Part shown: positions 45,181 through 53,584 of the stretch, one piece after another | How the letters are laid out: every line of letters begins with the position of its first letter | Position numbering within the stretch: the first letter of the stretch is position 1 | From: Oligoflexia bacterium | Lineage (GTDB): Bacteria > Bdellovibrionota > Bacteriovoracia > Bacteriovoracales > Bacteriovoracaceae | DNA: 64,000 nt | Assembly: GCA_015231955.1 (NCBI GenBank) | Contig: JADGAN010000005.1 | Coordinates: 62,001 to 126,000 of the forward strand | Reading direction: 5' to 3' | The notes under the pieces: model-generated | The model's database searches: none | Told to the model about the DNA's origin: nothing | What the model saw: the letters and a program-made list of their open reading frames with translations, nothing else | Position numbers and translations under genes: made by a program

Positions 45181-45869
45181 TGGACACGCATCTCATCTTT
45201 GCAGGTGTTGGTGCAGGCGTTGCTTTTTCAACCACTCATTACCTATCCCCTCATCCTCAAAACTGGCGCTTGCTGCCCTCGTTTGTGATGGCCCTTCTCT
45301 TGGTCTGGATAGGGGCAAAAATCTTTTTCATTGTCAATGCTCTTCTCTCTGGAGTTAACCTACAACACTCCCACTCCTTTTTTCTGAGTGCTACTTTTTG
45401 GCTTGGAGGTGGTGGATTGGTTTTTCACGGAGCACTTGTCGGCCTTTTGCTGGCACTTCCTCTCTTTCCTAAGCAGACGATCTCACCACTCTTTATAGGA
45501 CTCTCTTTTGGACATGCCATTGGAAGAGTGGGATGTTTTATCGCCAACTGCTGTTATGGAAAGTTATGCTCTCACAACTATCCCTGGTGCATCGATGGGC
45601 GCTATCCGGTGCAACTTTACGAGGCACTACTACTTTTGCTTTTAGGATTTTTCCTTTTACTGCAAATAAAGAGTGCAAAGATTAAAGTGATTCCCTACCT
45701 CTATCTTTTCCTTTATTCTTGCATGCGCTTTCTTTTAGAATTTTTACGAGGCGATGATGAGATTAGAGGGATGATACTTTTCTTTAGTAGTGCTCAATGG
45801 TTTTTCTTAATCTTGATGTTGGTAGCAATAGCTCTCCCCGCTCTAACTCTAAAACGGCACATTAAGTAG
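45180..45869 (+). CDS. Prolipoprotein diacylglyceryl transferase family protein (short, divergent Lgt)
   Basis: A 229-residue polytopic membrane protein. The HGALVGLL and GHAIGRVGCFIANCCYGKLC segments correspond to the Lgt histidine loop and signature (HGGLIGG; GRIGNFINGE). The signature asparagine is replaced and the region is rich in cysteine, the pattern of a known Lgt paralogue group, and the protein is shorter than Lgt (260-290). It keeps the family histidine and arginine. It may be an Lgt or a paralogue with a different acceptor; genuine lgt could be elsewhere. It is coupled directly to lspA, the next enzyme of lipoprotein maturation. The 3' end overlaps the convergent gene by 21 bp. 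Confidence 0.75.
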   Translation: MDTHLIFAGVGAGVAFSTTHYLSPHPQNWRLLPSFVMALLLVWIGAKIFFIVNALLSGVNLQHSHSFFLSATFWLGGGGLVFHGALVGLLLALPLFPKQTISPLFIGLSFGHAIGRVGCFIANCCYGKLCSHNYPWCIDGRYPVQLYEALLLLLLGFFLLLQIKSAKIKVIPYLYLFLYSCMRFLLEFLRGDDEIRGMILFFSSAQWFFLILMLVAIALPALTLKRHIK

Positions 45870-46793
45870 CTCTGTGTACACCCGTACATCTTCACCCTTT
45901 TTCTTTGCAAGAAGAAGCGTTCCTAAGGCCACCACATCCCACCAAGTATGAATAAAAATACTCTCTGCTAACGCATATCCATTTTTTTGGGAGACGTAAC
46001 CAAGATAACTTCCCACTACTGCTTGTACTAACGGGAAACGATTGCTACTGGAGTAGTGTGCGGCCCCAAAAAGAAGCGAGCTAATCGCATTTCCCCATAC
46101 AGCACTATTGGTATAGTAATGCGAGATAGGCAGCAACCACCCTCGAAACAAGGCCTCTTCCCCTGTTCCCGCCATATAGGAGACCCCTCCTGTAATGCCG
46201 ATACCGTCACCAATAGAGGTGTAACGATTTTTGTGGTCGCGATTTTTTAAATCGAACGCTGAAAGTGCAATCACCACTCCAAGCGGGAGCAACGTTGTCG
46301 CTCTTGCAAGAAAAGAGAAGTTCAAAGGTGCCAAGAGCAATTCACTTGGAGTCTCTTCATGCTTTAAAAAGGAAAAATCTCCTCGCCTGGAATTTACCGC
46401 CGTTCGAAAACTGTGGTAAGCGCTAAAGGATCCGGCCGTCTCGTAAATTTTTCCACCAAGCTTTCTATAGCTATTAAACGACTTTGCCGAATCTTGTTCC
46501 TTTTTTTCATGCTTATCCCGAGGCGTATGCGAACGCTGACTCCGATGGTGATTCGACTCTGAAACAAAAAAAGCAGATCCAGCTAAAGCCACTCCTGTGT
46601 AAGAAAAAGCGTAAGGGTATTGACCCTCAAGGTATTGATCAAGCCCTGGCAAAAACAAAGAAAAGATCGGAGCGGCAATCACCCCACGTTTTTTATCAGG
46701 ATTGCTTTTAAGACGAAAAACCTCTTCCTCTGCAAACACCGTTGTAACAAAGATAGTCACCATCAAAAAAGTGATAAAATATTTTCTGTTCAT
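45849..46793 (-). CDS. CPBP-family membrane protein (glutamic-type intramembrane protease relative)
   Basis: A 314-residue protein with a signal peptide (MNRKYFITFLMVTIFVTTVFA) and several membrane segments. The CPBP/Abi motifs are present: EEALFRGWLLP near residue 210, then SSLLFGAAHYS and the later FIHTWWDVVAL. This gives the EExxxR, FxxxH and HxxxD set expected of an active Rce1-like protease. A serine- and histidine-rich loop (SNHHRSQRSHTPRDKHEKK) lies between early segments. The ATG at 46793 has GGAGG five bases upstream and is preferred over one 66 nt earlier. Substrates are unknown. Confidence 0.85.
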   Translation of the reverse strand: MNRKYFITFLMVTIFVTTVFAEEEVFRLKSNPDKKRGVIAAPIFSLFLPGLDQYLEGQYPYAFSYTGVALAGSAFFVSESNHHRSQRSHTPRDKHEKKEQDSAKSFNSYRKLGGKIYETAGSFSAYHSFRTAVNSRRGDFSFLKHEETPSELLLAPLNFSFLARATTLLPLGVVIALSAFDLKNRDHKNRYTSIGDGIGITGGVSYMAGTGEEALFRGWLLPISHYYTNSAVWGNAISSLLFGAAHYSSSNRFPLVQAVVGSYLGYVSQKNGYALAESIFIHTWWDVVALGTLLLAKKKGEDVRVYTELLNVPF

Positions 46794-46871
46794 CTTTCCT
46801 CCACAAGGATATCCGGCCTTTAGAGTAGTCTCCCTCGTCCCTGGTGCCATGCACTTCATTAAGACAAAGGC

Positions 46872-46905
46872 AAAAAAAAAAGCCCGACATGGATAGTCGG
46901 GCTTT
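46872..46905 (-). terminator. Intrinsic terminator of tRNA-Asn
   Basis: On the minus strand AAAGCCCGAC and GTCGGGCTTT form a perfect 10-bp stem with a 7-nt loop, and the stem runs into a tract of T's (46872-46880 as A on the plus strand). It lies 9 bp beyond the tRNA 3' end. Confidence 0.93.
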
Positions 46906-46913
46906 CGGTATTT

Positions 46914-46990
46914 TGGCTGGGGATCACAGACTTGAACTGTGGACCCTCTGATTAACAGTCAGATGCTCTAACCGACTGAGCTAATCCCCA
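46914..46990 (-). tRNA. tRNA-Asn (anticodon GTT)
   Basis: A 77-nt tRNA on the minus strand. The acceptor arm TGGGGAT pairs with ATCCCCA, followed by discriminator G and an encoded CCA. The D-loop AGCTCAGTCGGTTAGAGC and T-loop GTTCAAGTC are standard. The anticodon stem CTGAC carries the loop TGTTAAT, anticodon GTT, for codons AAU/AAC. Confidence 0.98.
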
Positions 46991-47014
46991 ATAAAAAATC
47001 AGTTATCACTTCCC

Positions 47015-47043
47015 TATATAAAAACTATCTCGGCATTTGTCTA
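47015..47043 (-). promoter_or_regulatory. Promoter of tRNA-Asn
   Basis: On the minus strand TAGACA (47038-47043) and TATATA (47015-47020) are exactly 17 bp apart. The -10 box ends 24 bp before the tRNA 5' end. The -35 differs from consensus by one base. Confidence 0.6.
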
Positions 47044-47124
47044 TAAATTATTTTACAATTCTAAACTTTTCCCTCTAAAGAGACGATTCGCTTCTTATAA
47101 AATTATAACTACAGAGGAGAGGTT

Positions 47125-47997
47125 ATGGACAAATCGATTTTAGCGTTACTCGGCCTGTTTGCTTGCAGTTTTAGCTTGCTGCTCGATGCACAGGCAAGTT
47201 TTGTTGGAGAAGTAGAAAAAGATGGATATATCCCCATGGTTGTTGCAAGTGAGGCAACTACAGTTAGCGGAATGCTTATCGGAGGGGCACCTAGCTCCCC
47301 TAGCTTGATTGCAGAGTCAACAATCTGTTTCACTGAAGAAATGAAACTACGGAAAGTTACGGCCTTTAAGAGTGGCCAGCGCTTTTTATATACTGTTCCT
47401 CAAGAGGAGTTGCCGGTGGTGCTTGCACTCTTAAAAAATGGAAGTGCTAGTATTGGTGCGGGGATCGATTTTTATAAAGTAAAGTCACTCAAGCTAGAGC
47501 TTATTGGAGTGAGTAGTGAAAGCATCGAAGTTGCGCGGCTTCAGGGGCTTTATCGTGAGATTGCAGAGACGTGTAAGCAGCACCTAGGAGTGGTGGGGCT
47601 GATCATGCAAACACTGCAGGTAGAGGGGCTTAAACTCACACTCTATGATGAAAATGATAACACTATTTCTCTCTCAAGCAGCGACCTTATTCGTTACTTT
47701 CAAATTCCAAGTGGAGTCCGCTATGCAATCGAGGGGCAGACTCAAGTGATCTTTCATACGCCTAAAACAGTGGCGGTAAAACTGGGAAGGATAAAAGGAG
47801 ATGATGATGACCAGCAACTTCTTTATATTGCAGCTAGAGTTGTGCTTGGAAAGTATATCTTCAAGAAAATCGCTTCTATCCCTACAAAAACGGCCGCAAG
47901 TGATGCAACTGGAGATTCTGAATCGCTCCTTAGTGGCCCAGAACTTCGCGATCTGGAACGTCATGATTTGGTGGATCTTTACTCGGAATTCGAATAG
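47125..47997 (+). CDS. Exported protein of unknown function
   Basis: A 290-residue protein with a signal peptide (SILALLGLFACSFSLLLDAQA). No known domain is recognised. The mature part is a mixed alpha/beta sequence with two single cysteines (TICFTEE and AETCKQH) that could form a disulfide. A region near residue 200 reads IRYFQIPSGVRYAIEGQTQVIF. A strong ribosome site (GAGGAGAGG) precedes the ATG. It is followed 48 bp later by the YjbQ gene on the same strand. Confidence 0.7.
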   Translation: MDKSILALLGLFACSFSLLLDAQASFVGEVEKDGYIPMVVASEATTVSGMLIGGAPSSPSLIAESTICFTEEMKLRKVTAFKSGQRFLYTVPQEELPVVLALLKNGSASIGAGIDFYKVKSLKLELIGVSSESIEVARLQGLYREIAETCKQHLGVVGLIMQTLQVEGLKLTLYDENDNTISLSSSDLIRYFQIPSGVRYAIEGQTQVIFHTPKTVAVKLGRIKGDDDDQQLLYIAARVVLGKYIFKKIASIPTKTAASDATGDSESLLSGPELRDLERHDLVDLYSEFE

Positions 47998-48045
47998 CGC
48001 TATTTTCCTGTTTTTATCACAAAAAAATGGGAAGTTACCGTGCCT

Positions 48046-48462
48046 ATGAAATCGCTTACCAAAGAACTGTGGATGGATGTCCCGGCCAGACGACAAATCG
48101 TTTCAATTCACCATCAAGTGGAAAAGTTAGTAAAAGATAGTGGCGTGAAGGAGGGCCTTTGCCTTGTAAATGCCATGCACATCACTGCCAGCGTTTTTAT
48201 TAACGACAATGAGCCGGGGTTGCATCAAGATTTTGAAAAATTCCTTGAGCGTTTGGCCCCACACGAACCAGTCTCCCAGTATGCACACAATGGTTATGAA
48301 GATAATGCCGATGCGCATATCAAGCGACAAGTGATGGGTCGAGAGGTGGTGGTGGCGATCACAGAGGGAAAACTTCATTTAGGCCCTTGGGAACATATCT
48401 TTTATTATGAGTTTGATGGTAGAAGAAAGAAGCGTCTTTTAGTTAAGATCATTGGTGAATAA
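48046..48462 (+). CDS. yjbQ: YjbQ/UPF0047 family protein
   Basis: A 138-residue member of the YjbQ family, compact proteins reported to have secondary thiamin-phosphate synthase activity. Their real cellular role is uncertain. Diagnostic parts are [23 protein letters not shown], the [19 protein letters not shown] segment (family HN..DGNAHAH) and the ending [18 protein letters not shown]. The conserved histidines and the GPWQ-like motif are present. An ATG at 48046 is chosen over a GTG two codons upstream. The gene ends 9 bp from a convergent PilZ gene. Confidence 0.88.
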   Translation: MKSLTKELWMDVPARRQIVSIHHQVEKLVKDSGVKEGLCLVNAMHITASVFINDNEPGLHQDFEKFLERLAPHEPVSQYAHNGYEDNADAHIKRQVMGREVVVAITEGKLHLGPWEHIFYYEFDGRRKKRLLVKIIGE

Positions 48463-48471
48463 GCTTAGGGC

Positions 48472-49266
48472 CTACACTGAAAACCGCATCAACTCCATCT
48501 CAGTTTGCGTAAACATATTTTTCACCACAAACCAGTTGATCCACTCTTTATTATTGTTGGAAATTTTTATAAACTGCATACACACTTTATATTGTTGACC
48601 ATTTTTCATTTTGACCGGCACCAGGTTAACAACTCTTGCATCCAATAAAATCTCCTGATCAAACCCAGTAAAGATCAGTTTCATGTTAGCAATGCTCTCT
48701 TCCTTGTGAAAATATTTTATTTCGCTATCGCTGATTAAAAAAGAGAGGCCGTTAGCAGAAACATCATAGCAATTAAAATGGCAATTCTTTGATTCTTTGG
48801 CCATGATTACTTGTATCGGCTTCATGAGCTCATTAATCTGTAGGCGCACATACTTTCTACGCTCAAGTTGCATGATCGTATCTGGTAAATAAAACTCAAA
48901 CATCTTCGCCTCGACCCCATCTACAACCGACAGCACCGAGGATTGAAAGAGAATATTTCTGGCAGGGATAAAAAGACCAAACTGCATCTTATTCGTCCCG
49001 GAGGCATATCCAGTCATCGCATGCAACTTCTCGGCCCCTAAGGCCAGGTGGCAATCAACGACAATGCTTTTAATGACTTTATTTGCATCTTTGCGTAAGG
49101 AGTAGATAGAGGCATCGATCACTACTTTTTCCGTCGGCAGCACTTTAAAAATGGAGACCATCATGCTTTGGAGATAGATCTCTTCCATGGTCTCACGGAT
49201 TTTTTTTATATCTTTGATGTTGCTGAACTTATTACTTCCAAAATCAATATTAGAAGAGTCCACCAC
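48472..49266 (-). CDS. PilZ-domain protein, YcgR-like layout
   Basis: A 264-residue protein. The C-terminal half is a PilZ domain: the cyclic di-GMP arginine motif appears as ERRKYVRLQ near residue 140, and the second motif as YDVSANGLSF (D/NxSxxG) about 40 residues later. Residues 25-130 form a separate beta-rich domain, as in YcgR-like flagellar brake proteins, so a role in c-di-GMP control of motility or envelope functions is plausible. Translation probably starts at GTG 49266, which has AAGGA seven bases upstream; a second GTG follows at once. The gene downstream of it on the minus strand is convergent yjbQ. Confidence 0.83.
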   Translation of the reverse strand: MVDSSNIDFGSNKFSNIKDIKKIRETMEEIYLQSMMVSIFKVLPTEKVVIDASIYSLRKDANKVIKSIVVDCHLALGAEKLHAMTGYASGTNKMQFGLFIPARNILFQSSVLSVVDGVEAKMFEFYLPDTIMQLERRKYVRLQINELMKPIQVIMAKESKNCHFNCYDVSANGLSFLISDSEIKYFHKEESIANMKLIFTGFDQEILLDARVVNLVPVKMKNGQQYKVCMQFIKISNNNKEWINWFVVKNMFTQTEMELMRFSV

Positions 49267-49360
49267 TCGCTTATCCTTGCTAAATGATTATACTTCTATT
49301 CTTTTATTCTTTTATTCTTTCGGAAAGAATGGAGAAATCTTTAGGGGTCGTCAAACAATC

Positions 49361-50242
49361 TTACTCGATAAAGGTAATGATCGCACCAGCATCTTGACTC
49401 TTTAAAGCAAGGCCACTTTGAATCAGTACCGTTTTTTTCACACACTCAACATACTCATCGCTATAGAGATGGCCGCTAGGTTCATTGGTAGAGATGTTTA
49501 TAATTCTTGACCCATGAATCCGCGCCATCACAATCAGGTTACCAATACGCAGAGGATTTTGCTCTCTCTCTGCCTGCTCACAATGAGAGAAACTGACCTT
49601 TTGTGCTCGATCTTTGAGATATGCGAGCTCTTTTTTCTCATCATCGCCATCACGTAAAATGCGCACAAAAACCCCTTTTTTCTCATCACGATGGCGCAAA
49701 ATTTGTTTAGGCCTTAGCTCCGATAAATAACCAGAGTAAAATGTTTCCATTTTAATAATTTCACTTAATTTTAGCAGTCCGCTCTTCTCTCCTTGATCGA
49801 TTGAAGCACTCACCTCTCCTCTTTTAATGACTATTCTTAGTCGACCCAAATAGTTGAGCGCTCCCTCTTTAATTTCAAAAGCAGGTAATTCTTGTAAACT
49901 AAAAACCTTATCTTTACACTCGAGTTCTTGGTACCTATGAGCACCCGGGCGCAAAGCAAAGAGCTTAAGCGAGGATGCAGAAACACTACTCTTTTCCAGT
50001 TTTATTCTTACCCTCTGATCAAAAAGGCGCGTAGTATCCTCTATAGAAAGAAAGCAATCAGGGACTTTATCCCCTTGCTCTGTTTCAAATTTCACATACA
50101 TTGCAGCCGCACGCTTTTGATTCTCATCGCTTGCCACATCGCTATCTGTGGCCACTTTTATCACCTTCGAACCACAAGAAACGACCAAGACTCCAACCAT
50201 CGTTAGTAAAAATAATTTGAATACAACAAATTGCAAATTCAT
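49361..50242 (-). CDS. Lipoprotein with AgmX/PglI-like C-terminal region
   Basis: A 293-residue predicted lipoprotein: the signal segment LFLLTMVGVLVVSC ends in a lipobox cysteine at residue 23, followed by GSK. The C-terminal 70 residues (GNLIVMARIHGSRIINISTNEPSGHLYSDEYVECVKKTV) resemble the AgmX/PglI C-terminal domain found in gliding and adventurous-motility proteins of myxobacteria and in many deltaproteobacterial lipoproteins. That match is judged by eye. The middle is charged and unassigned. It lies 94 bp upstream of the PilZ gene and could be on the same transcript. Confidence 0.68.
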   Translation of the reverse strand: MNLQFVVFKLFLLTMVGVLVVSCGSKVIKVATDSDVASDENQKRAAAMYVKFETEQGDKVPDCFLSIEDTTRLFDQRVRIKLEKSSVSASSLKLFALRPGAHRYQELECKDKVFSLQELPAFEIKEGALNYLGRLRIVIKRGEVSASIDQGEKSGLLKLSEIIKMETFYSGYLSELRPKQILRHRDEKKGVFVRILRDGDDEKKELAYLKDRAQKVSFSHCEQAEREQNPLRIGNLIVMARIHGSRIINISTNEPSGHLYSDEYVECVKKTVLIQSGLALKSQDAGAIITFIE

Positions 50243-50260
50243 CGACTAACTCCTATACGT

Positions 50261-50289
50261 TTGACACCAGATCTTTTACAATGTAACTA
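50261..50289 (+). promoter_or_regulatory. Candidate promoter for the MATE gene
   Basis: A perfect -35 TTGACA (50261-50266) is followed after 17 bp by TAACTA (50284-50289), 75 bp before the ATG at 50365. The -10 box is weak (four of six). Confidence 0.35.
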
Positions 50290-50364
50290 CACTTTTAGCA
50301 GGCAGCAAGACACAACACAACGTCTTAAATAAACACAAGATCACACGATCACTACTTATTACTT

Positions 50365-51735
50365 ATGATAGATACCAAAAATACAAGAACAGAGGGTGGC
50401 GTTGCCGAACTTTGGGCCATGGCATTTCCCGTGATCATCACGATGGCATCCTATACCGTCATGCAGTTTGTAAATCGTATGTTTCTCGCATGGTACAGTA
50501 CCGATGCCATTGCCGCTGCGGTTCCTGCGGGAATCTTGGCCTTTAATATCGTCTGCTTTTTTAGTGGCATCATCTCCTTTTGTAATATCTTAGTTGCTCA
50601 ATATTTTGGCAACGGCCAACCACGAGGCATTGCCCGCTCCATCTGGGCCGGGTTATATTTTTCTCTCTTGTCTGCTGTTATTATTGTCTTACTTGTCCCG
50701 ATTGGTGTGGCCATCATTCACTCCTCTCATCACAGTGATGCTGTAAAAACAATGGAGCAGCAATATTTTGCCATTACCGGAACCTTTGGTGGTGTACCCA
50801 TCATCTCTGGGGTCTTTGCCGCCCTCTTTATTGGCACAGGGAAAACTAAATACCCCATGATCGTCAACATCATTGGAAATTTATCCAACATCGCCTTCTC
50901 TTATATCTTCATCTTTGGAAAGTTTGGCATGCCCTCTCTTGGCATCAAGGGTGCTGCCATTGCGATGGTTCTTGCCAGTATCATTATGCTCTCCATTTAC
51001 ATTTACCTTGTTTTTATCCGTAAAGAGTTTCGTGAAAAATTCGAGCTTTTAGAGCATTACCGTTTCCACTATCGTACATTCAAAAAACTACTCCGTTACG
51101 GCATTCCCAGTGGTATTTCCTTGCTTCTTGAGATGGCATCCTTTACCACATTTGTCTTTGTCGTCGGTAATATCAACACGGCAGCTCTTGCTGCTAACAA
51201 TATTATTTTATCCATTGAACTTATCTCCTTTATGCCCATTTTAGGTTGTGGCATGGCCACCTCTGCTCTGGTTGGCCAATATATCGGCAAAGGACGTTCC
51301 GATGTTGCAAAGAAGGTGTGCTATAGCGCTCTTAAACTTTGCGTCGCCTATTGTGGGTCGATCGGCTTGCTCTTTACTTTTGTTCCTGACCTCTTTATCT
51401 ACCTATTCACTATCGGGCAAACCACGGATGATATCTCCAACTATGCTCACATTTTAATTCGTATTTTGGCCTTATTTATTCTTTGCGACGCTTTCAATAT
51501 CACCTTTGGCAGTACCATCAAGGGAGGCGGCGATACTCGTTTTCATATGATTGCCTTTTTGTTGGCCGCATGGATCTTTTTTATTCCAGGAGTGCTGGTT
51601 ATCTTGGAAGTTTTGAATTTGTCTATTGCCTATGCGTGGGGTTGGTCGGTATTATATCTTTTCTTACTTGCGATAATATTTTATTTTCGATTTAAATCGG
51701 ATAAATGGTTATCTCATAAAGTCATTGATAAATAA
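50365..51735 (+). CDS. MATE-family efflux transporter
   Basis: A 456-residue transporter with twelve hydrophobic segments in two similar halves. Typical parts are AFPVIITMASYTVMQFVNRMFLAWY at the start of the first half, VAQYFGNGQPRGIARSIWAGL, and GIPSGISLLLEMASFTTFVFVVG with LVGQYIGKGRSDVAKK in the second half. MATE proteins export cationic or other drugs in exchange for Na+ or H+; the substrate here cannot be told. No ribosome site is obvious before the ATG. A short hexamer repeat separates it from the epimerase gene. Confidence 0.93.
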   Translation: MIDTKNTRTEGGVAELWAMAFPVIITMASYTVMQFVNRMFLAWYSTDAIAAAVPAGILAFNIVCFFSGIISFCNILVAQYFGNGQPRGIARSIWAGLYFSLLSAVIIVLLVPIGVAIIHSSHHSDAVKTMEQQYFAITGTFGGVPIISGVFAALFIGTGKTKYPMIVNIIGNLSNIAFSYIFIFGKFGMPSLGIKGAAIAMVLASIIMLSIYIYLVFIRKEFREKFELLEHYRFHYRTFKKLLRYGIPSGISLLLEMASFTTFVFVVGNINTAALAANNIILSIELISFMPILGCGMATSALVGQYIGKGRSDVAKKVCYSALKLCVAYCGSIGLLFTFVPDLFIYLFTIGQTTDDISNYAHILIRILALFILCDAFNITFGSTIKGGGDTRFHMIAFLLAAWIFFIPGVLVILEVLNLSIAYAWGWSVLYLFLLAIIFYFRFKSDKWLSHKVIDK

Positions 51736-51737
51736 GA

Positions 51738-51767
51738 ACTAGGACTAGGACTAGGACTAAGACTAGG
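51738..51767. repeat. Hexanucleotide tandem repeat (ACTAGG)x5
   Basis: Five consecutive ACTAGG-type units, the fourth with one change, lie directly after the MATE stop and 26 bp before the epimerase start. They may arise by slippage. Confidence 0.8.
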
Positions 51768-51792
51768 ATCAGAGACAAGAAGGTAGGTTGTC

Positions 51793-52806
51793 ATGAGCAA
51801 TATTTTAGTGACCGGAGCTGCCGGTTTTATTGGTCATAAAGTTGTAGAAAAATTACTTCGTGGTGGGCACGATGTGACTGGAATTGATAACTTCAACGAT
51901 TATTACGACCCACGCTTAAAAGAGTTACGTTCAAAATATCTCAAAGAGATTGCCAAAGCAGAGGGACGGAGTCTTACTCTCTATCGCCTAGACATTGAGC
52001 ACTTAGGGGCACTAAAAGAGGTGTTTCAACATCAAATGAAAATGCACCACGGCCCCTTTACTGCCGTTATCAATCTCGCTGCCAGGGCCGGTGTTCGCTA
52101 TAGCATGGAAAATCCTTTTGTCTATCTTGCAACCAACGCAACCGGTACTTTAAATCTTTTAGAACTCATGCGAGAGTACCAATGCAAGAAAATAGTTTTA
52201 GCATCAACCTCATCTTTATATGCCGGCCTACCGATGCCCTTTAATGAGGAGAGTGCTGTCAACACTCCCATCTCTCCTTATGCGGCAACAAAGAAGGCGG
52301 CAGAGGTAATGGCCTACTCTTATCACTACTTATACGGTATCGATGCAAGTGTCGTTCGTTACTTTACTGTTTATGGGCAGGCCGGACGTCCAGATATGTG
52401 TGTTTTTCGCTTTATCAAGTGGATCGATGCAGGCACTCCAATCACACTTTATGGTGATGGTACACAAACACGCGATTTCACTTTTGTCGATGATATTGCA
52501 GAAGGAACAGTGCGAGCGATGCAACCACTAGAAAGTGGATATGAGATCATAAACTTAGGCGGCGGTCGTGAACCCACTTCTCTCCTCTATGTTATCAACA
52601 AAATTGAAGAGTATTTGGAAAAACGGGCATCTATCGATTACCGCCCTTTTAATAAAGTTGACTTAACTGATACTATGGCAGATGTAACCAAGGCCTACAG
52701 GCTGTTAGGGGGGTGGCGAGCAGAGGTGGGCATCGATAAAGGACTTAGAATGTGTGTCGATTGGTACCTACAAAATCGCGAGTTGGTGCGATCAATGTCC
52801 GTATGA
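51793..52806 (+). CDS. Nucleotide-sugar 4-epimerase, UDP-glucuronate 4-epimerase-like
   Basis: A 337-residue extended SDR enzyme. The NAD motif is TGAAGFIGHKV. The stretch GIDNFNDYYDPRLKELR is characteristic of the UDP-glucuronate/GDP-mannose epimerase branch (CapI/LpsL type). The catalytic segment is STSSLY...SPYAATKKAAE, with YxxxK intact. YGDGTQTRDFTFVDDIAEG is the usual substrate-side motif. It would supply UDP-galacturonate for surface polysaccharides. AAGGTAGG precedes the ATG. The IMPase-family phosphatase follows after 10 bp. Confidence 0.87.
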   Translation: MSNILVTGAAGFIGHKVVEKLLRGGHDVTGIDNFNDYYDPRLKELRSKYLKEIAKAEGRSLTLYRLDIEHLGALKEVFQHQMKMHHGPFTAVINLAARAGVRYSMENPFVYLATNATGTLNLLELMREYQCKKIVLASTSSLYAGLPMPFNEESAVNTPISPYAATKKAAEVMAYSYHYLYGIDASVVRYFTVYGQAGRPDMCVFRFIKWIDAGTPITLYGDGTQTRDFTFVDDIAEGTVRAMQPLESGYEIINLGGGREPTSLLYVINKIEEYLEKRASIDYRPFNKVDLTDTMADVTKAYRLLGGWRAEVGIDKGLRMCVDWYLQNRELVRSMSV

Positions 52807-52816
52807 TGTCAGTATA

Positions 52817-53584
52817 ATGAAAGCACAGCAGCTACAGTGGCAAAAAAAAGTTCTGGAAATTTTTCATAAAAATTTCTCTTCTCCAAATGATTACAAAAGA
52901 CAACTTCAAACAAACAGAAAACAAGATAATACACTGGTAACTTCGATCGATTTGGAAATCTCCAAAATGTTCGAAGAGGATTGCAGCAATAATAGTAGCT
53001 TCAATGGCAAAAACTACTTCTTTTTAAGCGAAGAAAATTTTTCTGCTCTAAGTGCAAAGCAAATTAACTTTCCAGCACTCATTCTTGATCCTATCGATGG
53101 TACTCGAGAGCTTGCCGAAGGAATTCCTGAGTGCGCACTCTCTTGTGCGATTCTGAACACTCCTGAACTTGCGGACAAGAGTGCCTGGGCGTGGATCTTT
53201 AATCCATTCACGGGATTTAACCTCAGTTCAGAGGAGTTATTCTGCCCTCCAATAAAACATTTTGAGCACGATTTTTTGGGCCTAGTCTCCAGGAGTGAGT
53301 GGCAAAAAGGCCTCTTTGATCGATGTAAAATTAAAGAGAGGGCCACACTCTCTCCAAGAGGGAGTATCGCTTTTAAGTTAGGACTGCTCGCTGCGGGCAG
53401 CGCCGACTTTGTCCTCTCCTATCAACCTAAAAAACTTTGGGATATCGCGGCCGGAACTTTTCTCTGCACTCAAAGAGGCATCTCTTTTTATGAACAAGGA
53501 GTGCGTGTTCACTCTCTTGATCGCTTACACTATTCTCCACCGCTTGTATGGTGTCGCGAAGACCTGCTCTACCTATTCGATTAG
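52817..53584 (+). CDS. Inositol monophosphatase / CysQ-family phosphatase
   Basis: A 255-residue FIG-superfamily phosphatase. Metal-site motifs are LSEEN (for the first glutamate), LDPIDGTRELAEG near residue 90 and LWDIAAGTFLC near 210. The usual layout is followed. The DGTRE form and length fit CysQ-like 3'(2'),5'-bisphosphate nucleotidases as well as inositol phosphatases, so substrate is open. The ATG at 52817 is chosen because the sequence before it looks non-coding in this frame and overlaps the epimerase gene. No clear ribosome site is present, so coupling to the upstream gene is likely. Confidence 0.83.
   Translation: MKAQQLQWQKKVLEIFHKNFSSPNDYKRQLQTNRKQDNTLVTSIDLEISKMFEEDCSNNSSFNGKNYFFLSEENFSALSAKQINFPALILDPIDGTRELAEGIPECALSCAILNTPELADKSAWAWIFNPFTGFNLSSEELFCPPIKHFEHDFLGLVSRSEWQKGLFDRCKIKERATLSPRGSIAFKLGLLAAGSADFVLSYQPKKLWDIAAGTFLCTQRGISFYEQGVRVHSLDRLHYSPPLVWCREDLLYLFD

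Noticed and set aside
49296-49331. ATTCTTTT tandem units and a 17-bp palindrome between the lipoprotein and PilZ genes as a terminator
   Set aside because: The palindrome has almost no loop and no downstream T-run on the minus strand; likely another simple repeat.
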